DNA of 64,000 nt from Punica granatum (lineage: Eukaryota > Streptophyta > Magnoliopsida > Myrtales > Lythraceae). The notes beneath the pieces were generated by a model. It had not been told where the DNA came from, ran no database searches, and saw only the letters and a list, made by a program, of their open reading frames with translations. Location of the stretch: NCBI RefSeq assembly GCF_007655135.1, contig NC_045129.1, forward strand, positions 39,681,122 to 39,745,121. Direction: 5' to 3'. Below, piece after piece: positions 1 to 11,084 of this stretch; within the stretch, counting starts at the first letter, position 1, and every line of letters starts with the position of its first letter. The translations under genes and the position numbers were made by a program.

Positions 1-566
1 GTAGGGATGTCGTAGAAATTCAATATGAAGTCATTGGTTCCTGCGCTGATGATCACCAGCGCACCTGCAATTATCTTCTCAGCATCCTTATCCCCTACGG
101 CATTCCTCAGCCTTTGAATATACTCCTTGAAGTACTTGAGCTGCTGGGAGACCGGGATCGCGCCAGAAACCACTGTCGTCAGATCATCATACCCTGACCC
201 ACCGGACGCAAAGGCCACCCCTGTTTTCAGGTCCTTGTTTGATAGGCCGGGCTCTAGGAATGGGGGGACCGTGTCTTTGATCCCAAGGAACGATGCTATG
301 AAATCGGGAACTAATTTCCCATTGGAGAACCTTCCCGTGGGAATGTGGCCGGGGAAATCACGACCATAAGGTGGGTGGTCGCCCTTGGCAACGGTCACAA
401 TGTAGTTGTTGTTGCCAGTATCGACGGTGGAGTCCCCAAATACCAGGACTGCTGTGAACTTTGAGTTTTTTCCCGAGGTTAGTATCGAACCACAGCAACC
501 GGCAGGGATGAATATGATAACGCATAGATGGATTAAGATGATGAGAAACACCAAAACGGGAGCCAT
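1..566 (-). CDS. GDSL esterase/lipase, 5' part (truncated by window edge)
   Basis: Reverse-strand reading from the ATG at 564-566 stays open to the left edge and gives about 188 residues. Residues 1-26 form a hydrophobic secretion signal. Residues 43-54 are the GDSL block I (FGDSTVDTGNNN) with the nucleophile Ser46; residues 79-88 contain GRFSNGK; a Gly-rich block II lies near 116-125; block III is SAGTNDF with Asn178 as an oxyanion-hole residue. The catalytic Asp and His of block V lie beyond the edge. This plant family comprises secreted SGNH hydrolases that cleave acyl esters of lipids, cutin precursors or wall polymers; the substrate cannot be told here. No intron is visible in the part present. 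The family is clear; the exact member is not. Confidence 0.9.
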   Translation of the reverse strand, partial: MAPVLVFLIILIHLCVIIFIPAGCCGSILTSGKNSKFTAVLVFGDSTVDTGNNNYIVTVAKGDHPPYGRDFPGHIPTGRFSNGKLVPDFIASFLGIKDTVPPFLEPGLSNKDLKTGVAFASGGSGYDDLTTVVSGAIPVSQQLKYFKEYIQRLRNAVGDKDAEKIIAGALVIISAGTNDFILNFYDIP

Positions 567-599
567 TGCATATATTTCCGTTCCAGGGGCAGAGGCATA

Positions 600-1951
600 G
601 GCATAGGCTTTAACGTATCGTTAATTAGTAAGTATGAATCCTGGTGGTGGTTAACACGTTAAATATATAGTGTAGTAAATATGTCCGATTGAAGCTTCCG
701 GTGAAAACAACATGAGGAATTGATGTTGTCTGGACTTGATGGAATTTGAGATTTACTTGACCTAGATGTAAAGGCATTCCAGCTCCTCACTTTTTATCTT
801 AAAATTAGATTAGATGTTATTATTGAGACACTGCATGTAGTATTAGACTTAAATTGTGGCTCAAAAATTGGACCTTATTCATCATGAATTTTTTAGAGTG
901 GAGTAACCTTAAATTTTTATGGCAATGGTTGTGTCACTGTCTTCAACTCCCAAGTGATGTATGCTTTAGACCCAACAGAAGTCTATCTGTTTGGATTGAA
1001 TTTCAATTAACACATATAGGGTGTGCCTTGGTTCTCAAGGCATTTAATTGCATATGCTTCAACTGATTAATTCTAATTCTAGCTAGGTTAGAGTTATAAG
1101 CATATGAATGTCCTACCTAATCAAAGCTAAAGCTATTTCGACGAAAAATTTCAAATCATGTCGATCGATCATGCCGTGACTCGTGATGGAATTTTGCATA
1201 TCAATCATATCCTGGATAGTTGTGCTCGTGCATTGCATTATATGATATACAGCGCTCGAGCTCCGAGCCAATTAACTAATTAGTAGCTAGAATTAACTGG
1301 CAACTGAGAGATGTTTTTAGTGTGAACGTTATCAGCATGCACATCCCCATATCGATATCAAACATCTTCAGATTATTAATGAAACTAAATATTTATACAT
1401 GATCACACGCGTGGATATGTATCAATCTTGTTCTGCGGATGGCATACGAGTTTTTTATATGGTGATGAGTTGTAGGTACGTGGTAATAATAAGTACATTG
1501 GGTCTGTAGGTACAGGAGATCTTAATAATCAGCAGTCATCATAAATAAAAAAAATTGTACACTAGCTCGCTAGTCACATACAAAAGATTCTACTTCGTGT
1601 CGGGAGACATGAAACGCGGAAGAAAATATATTATATAGAGTTGGATTTAAGATCGGAATTAAGTGAAAACAATATACATGCATGCATTGCAGGTAGTAAT
1701 GATATATATATATATACACACAGACACAGACACATATTAATATTTGTATATTATTCTGATCCTCCTTGATCGAATTATCGTGTATCTCACCGATTCTCTG
1801 ATTTTCTTTCAAATATATATATATATATATCAATGCATGGTTCTAATAAGTACTGTGGCCATAGCTTCACATGATTCTCTCTTTGTTCTGTTATAGTTGA
1901 GATTTAAAGAGGATATATCACCAACGTCTTGGTTCAAATATGGTATACTAA
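600..1951. other. Intergenic, upstream of the lipase; no gene seen
   Basis: AT-rich DNA without a credible coding frame. It holds short TA runs (about 1700-1716 and 1814-1832) and scattered GATC/GCTAGC-rich patches. The upstream regulatory region of the lipase must lie in its left part. Confidence 0.6.
661..670 (-). promoter_or_regulatory. Candidate TATA box of the GDSL lipase gene
   Basis: Read on the minus strand this is CTATATATTT, about 95 bp upstream of the lipase ATG. A start site about 30 bp downstream would leave a 5' UTR of roughly 60-70 bases. Position and sequence only; AT-rich DNA makes chance matches common. Confidence 0.35.
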
Positions 1952-2526
1952 CTAGTTTTTTTATCCATGCGTTGCACGGAACTTTTACTACAAATATAAC
2001 ATGTACTTACTTATTTTTATTTTTATTTTTTTAGTTAAATTTCAAAATTTTCACAAAGAATTATTTCTTTTTTATATGATATATATAACATCTAATAGTT
2101 ATGTTCAAGTATCTCAAGACATAATGATTAATTCATATATTACTATTATATTAGAGAAGGAGTATTGATGTAACTTTTTCAAAATTATCATTTCTTTGAT
2201 TCAATCAAAAATTAGTATGCCAAAAGTTTTAAAGATAAATTTATAATAATTAAAAATAATATATTTCACGTCTAAATATATTTATGTATATATCAAATTA
2301 TTAAAGTATTTTTGTTTATAAACTCTTAATCTATATGCATTTTATTAATTTAATGCTTTTTAGTTTTAATTGTATTAAATCATTGTAATTATAGATGAAC
2401 TTATTTATTATTTTAATAATATATAAAATGATGTTTACATGAATTAATTGTATATTTAATTACCATTAAACCCCTATTTACATGTACAAATTTACCAATT
2501 TGAACTTATTTATTTGATTGCAGTCA

Positions 2527-2530
<4 letters not shown>

Positions 2531-2557
<27 letters not shown>
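2531..2557. repeat. (TA)n microsatellite
   Basis: Uninterrupted alternating TA of about 26 bases just before the nested MITE. Confidence 0.85.
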
Positions 2558-2589
2558 TATCATAAGTTTTGTGAATATATTAAAAATTA

Positions 2590-2856
2590 GGGGTTTTTAC
2601 CTAAAATGGCTTATGATTTACCCGTTTTGTCAAGTCTATCCCATGTTTTTTTTGTCAAATTTATCCCATAGTTTACTTTTTGCATCAAATCTATCCCGGC
2701 GTTATCTTTTCCATCAACATTTAATTTTCGACGGAAAATATAACGCCGGGATAGATTTGATGCAAAAAGTAAATCATCTAATAGATTTGACAAAAAAAAG
2801 CATGGGATAGATTTGACAAAACGAGTAAACCATAGGTCATTTTAGGTAAATTCCCC
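2590..2856. mobile_element. Foldback MITE with perfect 9-bp target duplication (MULE type)
   Basis: The 267-bp unit begins GGGGTTTTTACC and ends GGTAAATTCCCC. Its two halves are near-complementary over about 120 bp each, including paired blocks with the phrase ATAGATTTGATGCAAAAAG. It is flanked on both sides by TAAAAATTA (2581-2589 and 2857-2865), an exact 9-bp duplication. Nine-bp duplications with long inverted repeats are characteristic of Mutator-like MITEs. It carries no gene; two short open frames across it are by-products of the palindrome. It sits inside the older Helitron-like DNA. Confidence 0.85.
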
Positions 2857-3606
2857 TAAAAATTATATGTTTCACATCCAAATATATTTATGCACATATA
2901 TATATTAAAATTATTAAGTATTTTTATTTACAAAACTCTTAATTTATATGCATTTACTAATTTAATCATATTTAGTCCTAACCATATATAATTTATAATT
3001 ATGCCACTATTTATTACATTGTATCCAATTTATTATATATATATAAAGTTGTATCCTACAATTAATAGGGGTATAAAGGTAATTTCATAAATAATATAAG
3101 ATCATAAATGTAAGTATCTAAATAATATTAAGATTTAAAAAATACTATGTTGAAGAAAATAAGTACTATGTTAATGACGTATGTACATGAATTAAATACA
3201 AATTAATAGTGACACAATTATAAATATTTATAAAATTAATTCACTTTAATACAATATTTGTCAAAAATAAATTATTATTTATAGATCTACATATTTATAT
3301 ATATACTTCTCTCACTCTATTAAATTAGATTAAAATGACAAATTTATATTGATTAATACTTTATTTCTCAAAATATTTAATAATTTTAATTGATACAAAC
3401 ATATATATATGACATTTAAGAAAATAATATTTGATATTACAATTGTCCTTTGAATTGTCTTTAATTTATTATTGCCAACATTTTAACAGTTTTACTTTAA
3501 AAGATATCTCTCATTAAACATTTTTATTTGGGATGTCAAATTTTTAGAATTACAATTAAAAATAAACACTAGCTAAAATTCGTGCATCACATAGGTAAAA
3601 AGCTAG

Positions 3607-4640
3607 TTATATATATATATTGTAACTATAGAACATATTTCATATTTTTAAATTAATATATAAACATTTTTTAAGTAATATATGAAATGATATTTATACG
3701 AATTAATTGTTCACTTAATTATCATTAAACCCCTCTTTACATGTACAAATTTACCAATTCGACCCAATTTATTAGATTGTTATCAAGTTTATATATATAG
3801 AGAGAGATTATCAAGTACATCGTGAATCAAGATTCTAAGCAACCAAGTCAATTGTGTTGTTTCTTGGAGAGCATGATACAAATTGATCATGTATACCTTC
3901 TTTTTGTAAATCTTCATAAAATTGATAATTGAAAATATGCTATGAGAAACTTAAAAAAAATATATTTTAATTCATAATTATTATTATTATTGAATCTAAT
4001 TTCTTATTTTACATTCATAAATTTAATTCTTTATTATGATTTTTTTGTTTATAAACTTGTGGATTGTACGGATCTAAAAATTTAGTATGATAAAAAAAAT
4101 GAGTAGTAATTGATGCATTAATTAGGAAACTTGGCAGGCAAGTACGTACGAACTTTTTGTACATATATGGAGCTTCATGTATGCCCTACTACATATATGC
4201 CATTGCGCGGCACTTAAAAACTGCATCTAGATCTTCAAAAATTGCCACAATATGCATTTGCGGCAGTTTTGAAGGGTGCCGGCGAGTTTGTTGTCAAGAA
4301 ATATCAATGGCGGCACATTTATGCGGCAATTCATTTTTTTGCCATGGGATGCTATATTTGACAACAGATTTCGAACTGCCGCAAACTATCTATAGCGGCA
4401 GATTGGATACTTCTCGCGGCTATTCCTAATTGCCACCTATGATAAATGAACTGTAAAATTAGAATTGCCAAGATGCTCTCCTTCCATGTAACGTTTCACA
4501 TAAATTAACATGTTCAATTAAGATTTGTGAAGATGCCCTTTAATATCATCTTCAAAGATGTATTTGCCATAAAACGAAAATTACAAATCTCCAAAATATA
4601 TTAAAATGTTAACTTGTTTTTGAAATATCCATTATATTTG
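3607..4640. other. Intergenic with GCGGCA-rich patch at 4200-4440
   Basis: Mostly AT-rich and without a gene. Between about 4200 and 4440, GCGGCA or its complement TGCCGC recurs at least five times (for example 4260, 4313, 4322, 4378, 4394). Iterated short subterminal motifs of this kind occur in CACTA transposons, but I see no CACTA terminus or target duplication, so the origin is open. Confidence 0.35.
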
Positions 4641-4905
4641 GAGTTCACTAATACTTTGATCCTCCAATTTTTCAATTGCCAACACTTGACTACCTGAATT
4701 TTCAAAATTGAGAATTTGGTCCCCGAATTTGTAAAAACCATAACAAAATGGTCCTTTAGTCATTTTTTGGCCAACAGTTTGGTCCATAAAAGGACCGTTT
4801 TGTTATGGTTTTTGAAAATTCGGGGACCAAATTCTTGATTTTGAAAATTCAAATAGTCAAGTGCTGGCAATTGAAAAATTGGAGGACCAAAGTGTTAGTG
4901 GACTC
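4641..4905. mobile_element. Foldback MITE with perfect 9-bp target duplication (MULE type)
   Basis: The 265-bp element starts GAGTTCACTAATACTTTG and ends with the complement of GAGTCCACTAACACTTTG. Its arms pair almost end to end around a centre near 4773. It is flanked by exact 9-bp copies of TTATATTTG (4632-4640 and 4906-4914). Both arms contain the phrase AATTTGGTCC or its complement, a motif shared with the larger inverted-repeat elements at 10,501 and 59,731. It is non-coding and non-autonomous. Confidence 0.85.
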
Positions 4906-5180
4906 TTATATTTGAATTGAATCAACGGAATGTTGACCAAAAACACACATTTCTATCTCTCGTAAATATTCAACTTTTTTTATTTAATTATCTAAGTGAG
5001 AGAGAGAGAGAGAGAATTCCATATATCTAGCTCGTCAAGGGTTTCTAATGCTACATTAGTTACAAAGAGAAATATCGATCAAACAGTTATAATTTTAATA
5101 CAAATTACAGATGGGCGTGTCTTGCGTAACCATGTAGGGGGGTGGATCTAGGGATTTTGTGGATTGCTGGGATGTCATGG

Positions 5181-5734
5181 TGTTGCTGATATTAATCCTA
5201 CATAGAAAAGATGAATTAAAATTCGTTGGTTTATATGAGACTTGGGTATCACCACTTATCAACTTGAGCTTTTAAGTGGAAATGGACCCAAGCATGTATA
5301 AGCTCAATGGAAATTTAATATAAACCAATGGATTTTGATTCATATGTGGGATTAATATCCTCAACACCCGCTCTCACGTGCAACGTGGGGTTTATTTTTT
5401 ACTACACATTGTCACGTGCCCTTAAACACCCGCCCCTCAATAATTGACCTCGAGTCAGGCTCTTCTTCCATGCTCGGGCGAGGAGGGACTAACACGAGGC
5501 GCACTTTGGCTGCACTCGACATACTGGGCCTAGCGTGGTATGGGTGCGCACATGCGCGTAGGCACGCATACGCGTAACATAATCTTTGATACCATATTAA
5601 ATTTCCATTGAGCTTATACGGATCTAAGCTCATATCCACTTAAAAGCTCAAGCTGATAAGTGGTGGTACCAATGTCTCATATAAACCAATGGATTTTGAT
5701 TCATCTTTTCTGCTTGGAATTAATATTCTCAACA
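5181..5734 (-). mobile_element. TRIM-like mini LTR element with rearranged 3' LTR
   Basis: A 140-bp repeat at 5595-5734 reads on the minus strand from TGTTGAGAATATTAAT to ...TTTAATA. It is followed at once by TGGTATCAAAGATT (5594-5581), a near match to the initiator-Met primer-binding site of plant LTR elements. The internal part (about 5367-5594) is only about 230 bp and has no gag or pol. At the other end a purine-rich stretch (GAGAGCGGG on the minus strand) precedes TGTTGAGG (5366), but after about 46 bp this LTR breaks off. A full 140-bp LTR in the opposite orientation (5181-5320) adjoins it. The sequence resembles TRIM elements; the inverted LTR indicates a rearrangement or a second insertion. 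Confidence 0.65.
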
Positions 5735-5814
5735 CATGGCTTGCTCGCGGAATGTTGGGCTCTCCCTGGTGGACTCATCATGGCAAGGGATCTAGGCATC
5801 TAATCTCTGCTCGT

Positions 5815-5990
5815 GGTGATCGATGCCAAGATAATTAATGATCTAATTGAGGGATCTTCATACGAGAACCTATATCACTAATTATCTCATTCAGCAATTC
5901 GCCGGTTTTGGGATGCAACACAACTATCGGGAGGCTAATATGGTGGCTGACAGTTTAGCTAGCTATCACTAATTAATGCCATGCCTCCCC
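5815..5990 (+). pseudogene. Relic of a LINE-type RNase H domain
   Basis: One frame reads VIDAKIINDLIEG. After a stop and a frame change it continues IRRFWD and then YREANMVADSLAS. REAN-x-x-AD-LA is the hallmark of the C-terminal RNase H-like domain of plant non-LTR retrotransposons and their domesticated relatives. No reverse transcriptase is found beside it, so this is a short, frame-broken remnant. Coordinates are approximate. Confidence 0.55.
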
Positions 5991-7335
5991 GTTGCTAGGC
6001 TTCTTGTTTCCTTTCGGCTGACTTCGCGGGTGTATGTTACACCTGGGAAAGTTTGTAGCGATGCCTCGATTAGGGCAGAAACTGATGTTCTTTAATTGCT
6101 AATCTATATATTTCCTTTCATACCAGAAGAAGGAAAAATGCAAATTAACCAAGAAATGATTACAGTTCCGTCCTTAGGAGAGGGCGAGTGGCAGCTACAT
6201 TCATAAACGTGCGCATATGTTTTCACCTCCCTTATAGTTCTTTTATTTATTTATTTATTAACACCGATGGTCTAATGGAATACTCCACCTCCATAATGCT
6301 TTTATTTTCTTTTGCTAAATTGTCCAACTTCTTCTACCTCTCTCCTTATTAAAATCCACAGCCTTTTATTTTTCTTCAAATAGATAATGTAATATCTCAT
6401 AAAATCACCATCCTCCTCTTCTCCCTTACTTCATCAAATATTTTCACTAATTAAATAATTCTAAAGTAGCATCATAGAATTTTCACATTCACATATACAA
6501 CTAGGAATGCCCAAATTATGTTTATTTTTGTATATAGATTGTTTGCTACTCTATCTTAAAAAGTACAAAACTTCTTCTTTTTTTTGATGAAGAAACTTCT
6601 TTAGTTCATCTTTCTTTATATTAATCCTTCTTCAATTAATGTTTCCTTTAATTGATGTGAACGATAAGTAGATTAAAATAGAGTTATAATCTGATTTAAT
6701 TTAAAAGTTTTTTTTTGTCTTTTAAAATTTATAATATATACTGTACTTTTTATGTATACCAAAAATTTTAATACTAGATCATTTACAAAGGTCGACAGAT
6801 TTCCAAGAATCATATTCTAGAATTCAAATTTTTCTTTTCAATAATTGCATACAATTTAAAAATAATTTATATATTATTGGATTATGTCATATCCCAGAAA
6901 TAAAATTAAAAATTTCACCCCAATTAATAGTCAAATGGCCCGCTTTACCCCTTCAAGGCCCGGGCCATATTACCTAGTTACAGATTAAATGTAAATATTT
7001 TAGTCGGAATACAATAAGTACTTGTTTGTGGAAGAAATAAAATAAGTACTTTTTTTTAATAGTTACAATAAGTACTTGTTGACTCCCTCTTAAGTTTTAA
7101 CGTAGATCCAGCTCACATATATTGATCACCATCAACACGGGTATCTCGTGTCTCCTCTATCGCCAATATGATCAGCAAGCACTGCCCATGAATGTCAGAC
7201 GTGATAAGTCCTGTTAGCTAGACAAATCATGCAGACTTTTGAGATCGAGCATATGGTAATTAAAATTTCTTAAAATTAGTTAATATGGATGATGGCGAAA
7301 TACTTTTGCTTGATTGCTTGATTGATCGTCGGGCG

Positions 7336-7362
<27 letters not shown>
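7336..7362. repeat. (GA)n microsatellite
   Basis: Uninterrupted GA repeat of about 27 bases. Confidence 0.85.
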
Positions 7363-7367
<5 letters not shown>

Positions 7368-8749
7368 GGGCACGTCATGTGAAGACATTGATAAGGGCTA
7401 CCTCCAAAACTTAGTCCGGTCAAGTCCAATCCAATCCAACCATGCACTTCATAAATGCCAAATGATCTATCCAATAAAAAATTAGATTCATTTTATGTAC
7501 TTATGTGTGCGGCCGGGGAGTGGGTTGGGGCCTTTTTTTAATAAAAATTAATAGATGAGCCGATGGAAGGGGGCCCACTGACACGTTGGCCTGAAAGAGA
7601 GACCGACACAGACGCTTGCTGACGTTCAATTTTGGCAATTTTTAATGGTGGGATCCGAATTTTTCCAGTACGTCCTAAGTATTTGAAAGCTGATGAGTTT
7701 GGATTAATCTAATTTGAATTATATCGATTCATTAAAAGTATAAACTCTTTCAATCAGAATTTTTTTATTTATGAGATTTAAATTTAAAATTTCACTTAAA
7801 AAGCTACGTATCGACCAATTTGAATTAACCATATTTAAAATTTAAATTCAAAAAATCTTTCACTTTGGAATCTAATCCCCTATCACACTCTCTCTCTTCT
7901 CAGTACCCTCATATATTAATTACATGAACACACACACACATATATATATGTATAGCTCACCTCGTCCGCGCTTCTTTTGGAGAATAGTTGGGAATACCAA
8001 ATACTCTATTTCTGGGTTTTCTTATTGATATATTCAAGAATAATTACATATATAATAATTAGCTTTTTGATAATTTTATAGTGTAATTAATGGTTTATTC
8101 CGTTTTGTACTATATAAGCTTTTATATGTGTGTCTGCGGTGGTCGGTGCCCGAAACCTCCGTGCTACGAAGCTTCCCTCCGTGTGAGTAGCATTTGCCCG
8201 AGGCGAATTTTATTTTTCGGTAGTTGCCTAAGGCAATTTTTATATCTTAAAACCAACGTGAGAAAGTGCCCGCGAGAAAACTAAGGGGCATGGGGCGCCC
8301 ACACCATCGACCACCACCACTCTTGACAATGGCGCCGGTCAGTGTGGTGATGGTCGGACTTTGGACCCAACCACCGTCGACCTCATTTTGGTAGTGCTCG
8401 TGGTCTCCTACAATGTCCCTCTACCTCCCACACTTTTTTTTTTTTACGTGAGAGATAGAGGTAGACAAACGATCGCAATCCATAGGGTTTGGTCGTGACT
8501 ACCATTGGTGACCTCACTGTAAGTGGTGATTGGTGGTGGTGGACCCTATCTCACTTAAAAAGTTATCAAAAATTACTTTAAGTTAGAAATAATATAAATT
8601 TAGATATTCATATTTAAATTTGAAGAAACTTTCAATTTTGCCTGTAAATAGAAAACAATCCACAAATTTGTGCTTTAAAAAAAAACTAATTTGCCCTTTG
8701 CCTAATTACCCGTAAGACATCATTTTGAAAGTTCCTCATCATCGATTAT

Positions 8750-8751
<2 letters not shown>

Positions 8752-8784
<33 letters not shown>
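8752..8784. repeat. (TA)n microsatellite
   Basis: Uninterrupted TA alternation of about 33 bases. Confidence 0.85.
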
Positions 8785-8788
<4 letters not shown>

Positions 8789-10500
8789 GGAACAATTAAT
8801 TAAAACAGAGAATCAATTCTAATAATTTTTAGAGTACATTACTCAGTTCATACAAAAAATTTTATTAATGCATCATTACTTTAGTAAAAAGTTTTTAAAA
8901 AGATATAACAATTCGGTAAGTTATTTATTTTGTAACAGTCGACTCCAAACTGTCAACTTGGAGCTGGCACTTTCAACTTTTGACGGAGGGAGGAGGTAGA
9001 GAAGGTGAAGCCACCTAAAGGAGGAGCCACCTGAAGCCAATCAAAATTTAAGAAATGAATTTTTGTATAGTATTATTTGCCACGTCAGACACTCATAAGA
9101 CAAGTAGGATGCCATGTTAGTGAGAGCTGATGACATCAGTAGGTAATTGACGGAATGTAGTTGACTGTAATATTTTAGAATGTTTTGTACTAAATTATTA
9201 AAAAAAAATATTTTGTATTAAATTGTAACATTCAGAAAAAATTTTGTGTCCCCCAAAACTTTTTACCCATCAAATTTATCCTTCTATCTTAACATCATAA
9301 CATGGAAGAAAGCCGAAAATTAGTACATGAAAAAAACTTTTTACATATATGCATACGTCGATGTACGTAATGGCTACTCGTGGAAAGAAGAAGTGCATAT
9401 GGAATGTAAATATGAGTTAGACAAATATCCTGAAAGACTTAAAAATATCCATTTTAATTGGAATAATCATAGAGATATATATATAACATTCCTTATGCAC
9501 GTATATAAGTAGCTTGAGATTTAAGATTTTATAATTATCTAATTTAAGAAGTTAATTACGTGGAATTAATTAAATGAGAGGCATAGGCGTGCATAATATA
9601 TCAAATCTACATTTCAACTGAAAAAAATATATCAAATCAATACTCTAATAATATGTGAGATTTTCACATCATATAACTGTATAATGTAAAAGATTAACCG
9701 TCCATTTAGTAATAGAGTTAAATTTCAAAATTTAATTCTATTTTCATTGAAATAGGTGAAAGAAAAATAAATATCTTGGTGAAAAAAATATTTATATGTA
9801 TATTTAAGTAGGATTGTAATAATGAAGTTGTAAAAGATTATAAAAAAGTAATAATTATGTTGTTAAATTGTGAAAAAAGTAATGAATAGTTGAGAGAATT
9901 TAGTATTAAAAAATTAAAAATAATATAAGATAAAAAATTAAAAAAATAAAGAAAAATAATGATTATTAGATTGATGGGGGAGATCAATATACGAAATTAA
10001 TATACAACTAAAACTCGATCCGTAAAATTCAAAATGCCTTCACCTGTACAGTCTATATCATGCAAATAAAGCTGATGGACGATATTCTTCCGTTCTTTCT
10101 CTTTAATTTCTTATACTTTTGTTGGTTTTTATTTCTGAGTTGTTTCATATTATATATATAATATGAAAGACATACGCGTCTGGTTGAAGCACCAGCAGTC
10201 TAGAGTGCCAAAAGAATTGTTCTTTTCTAATTTTTCAGGCAGAAAGAAAATAAAGAAATATGAGAAACAAAATGATGATGATGATGATGATAATTAATAA
10301 ATAAATAAATATGGAGGGGCGGGGGAGAAGTGAAACGAAAAGAAATTGAAAACGCGCAAATAAGAAAAAAAAAGACAATTAATAAATCTTATTTTGCCAT
10401 GTCATGCAACGCCATGCCACCCCACGCCATGCCATGCCTTACAGTTTGGGTGACCCGAATGAATGATGGGGTCCATGTTCCTGTTGGTTAATTTAATTAA

Positions 10501-11084
10501 GATAAAACATTCAATTTCATCTTCAAAAAATCATTTTACCAACAATTTGGTATCTCAATGAATTTTATCAAAAAATTGATTCTTAAAAGATTAGTTGACC
10601 AACAATTTGATCCTCAAAAAATTAATTTTGTCAATAATTTGGTCCCTTAATGAATATTGCCAACAATTTGATTATCGAAAGATTAATTTTACCAATAATT
10701 TGATCCTTGAAAAATCAGTTGGCTAACTATTTGGTCCTCGAAAGATCGCTTGGGTAGACAATTTAGTCTTTACGTCCATTAACCATCGACGCCGTGACGA
10801 TAATCTGACTTGGAAGCTGATATGGTGTATCCTTAACTAACAACATATCAGCTTTCAGGTCAAATTATCGTCACGGTGTCAATGGTCAATTAATATCGAG
10901 ATTAAATTATCTATCGGAGCGGTCTTTCAAGGATCAAATTATTGACAAAATTTATTGAAAAATCAAATATTGGCAAAATTAATCTTTTGAGAACTAAATT
11001 GTTGGCCAACTAATCTTTTGAGGATCAAATTATTGACAAAATTCATTGACGGATGAAATTATTGGCAAATTGAATGTTTTCTTA
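10501..11084. mobile_element. Long inverted-repeat element with iterated arm motifs
   Basis: The left arm (about 10,501-10,800) and right arm (about 10,850-11,084) are complementary along most of their length. Outer blocks read AAAACATTCAATTT on both sides, and near the centre GCCGTGACGATAATCTGAC pairs with its complement. Inside each arm a 30-40 bp unit of the type CCAACAATTTGGTCCC recurs with variation. TTAATTAA flanks both ends (10,493-10,500 and 11,085-11,092) and could be a target duplication, but it is a low-complexity palindrome and weak evidence. Non-coding; probably a non-autonomous MULE/foldback element. Confidence 0.65.

Larger units (their letters stand above)
1952..3606. mobile_element. 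Helitron-like DNA with two outward-facing 3' termini
   Basis: On the minus strand the sequence near 1952-1980 reads as a short hairpin (CCGTGCAACGCATGG), an A-rich spacer, then CTAG followed by T. This is the layout of a Helitron 3' end (hairpin about 10 nt before CTRR, insertion between A and T). At 3580-3607 the plus strand shows a more decayed version, GTGCATCACATAGG, a TAAAAAG spacer and CTAG followed by T. The two ends face outward and can also be read as an imperfect ~30-bp terminal inverted repeat. The DNA between is very AT-rich, has no transposase or helicase frame, and contains a nested MITE. It is either two opposed non-autonomous Helitrons or one TIR element. Confidence 0.4.
5996..10500. 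other. Intergenic; no gene seen
   Basis: About 4.5 kb of AT-rich DNA without a credible coding frame. Visible landmarks are a GA run (7336-7362), a TA run (8752-8784), CA/TA runs near 7928-7950, and GAT/AAAT runs near 10,270-10,310. A short patch at 10,395-10,440 repeats GCCATGCC-like units. Open frames here are short and of biased composition. Confidence 0.5.

Noticed and set aside
2611..2810. Short frames on both strands of the 2590 MITE
   Set aside because: Explained by the inverted repeat; they do not resemble any protein.
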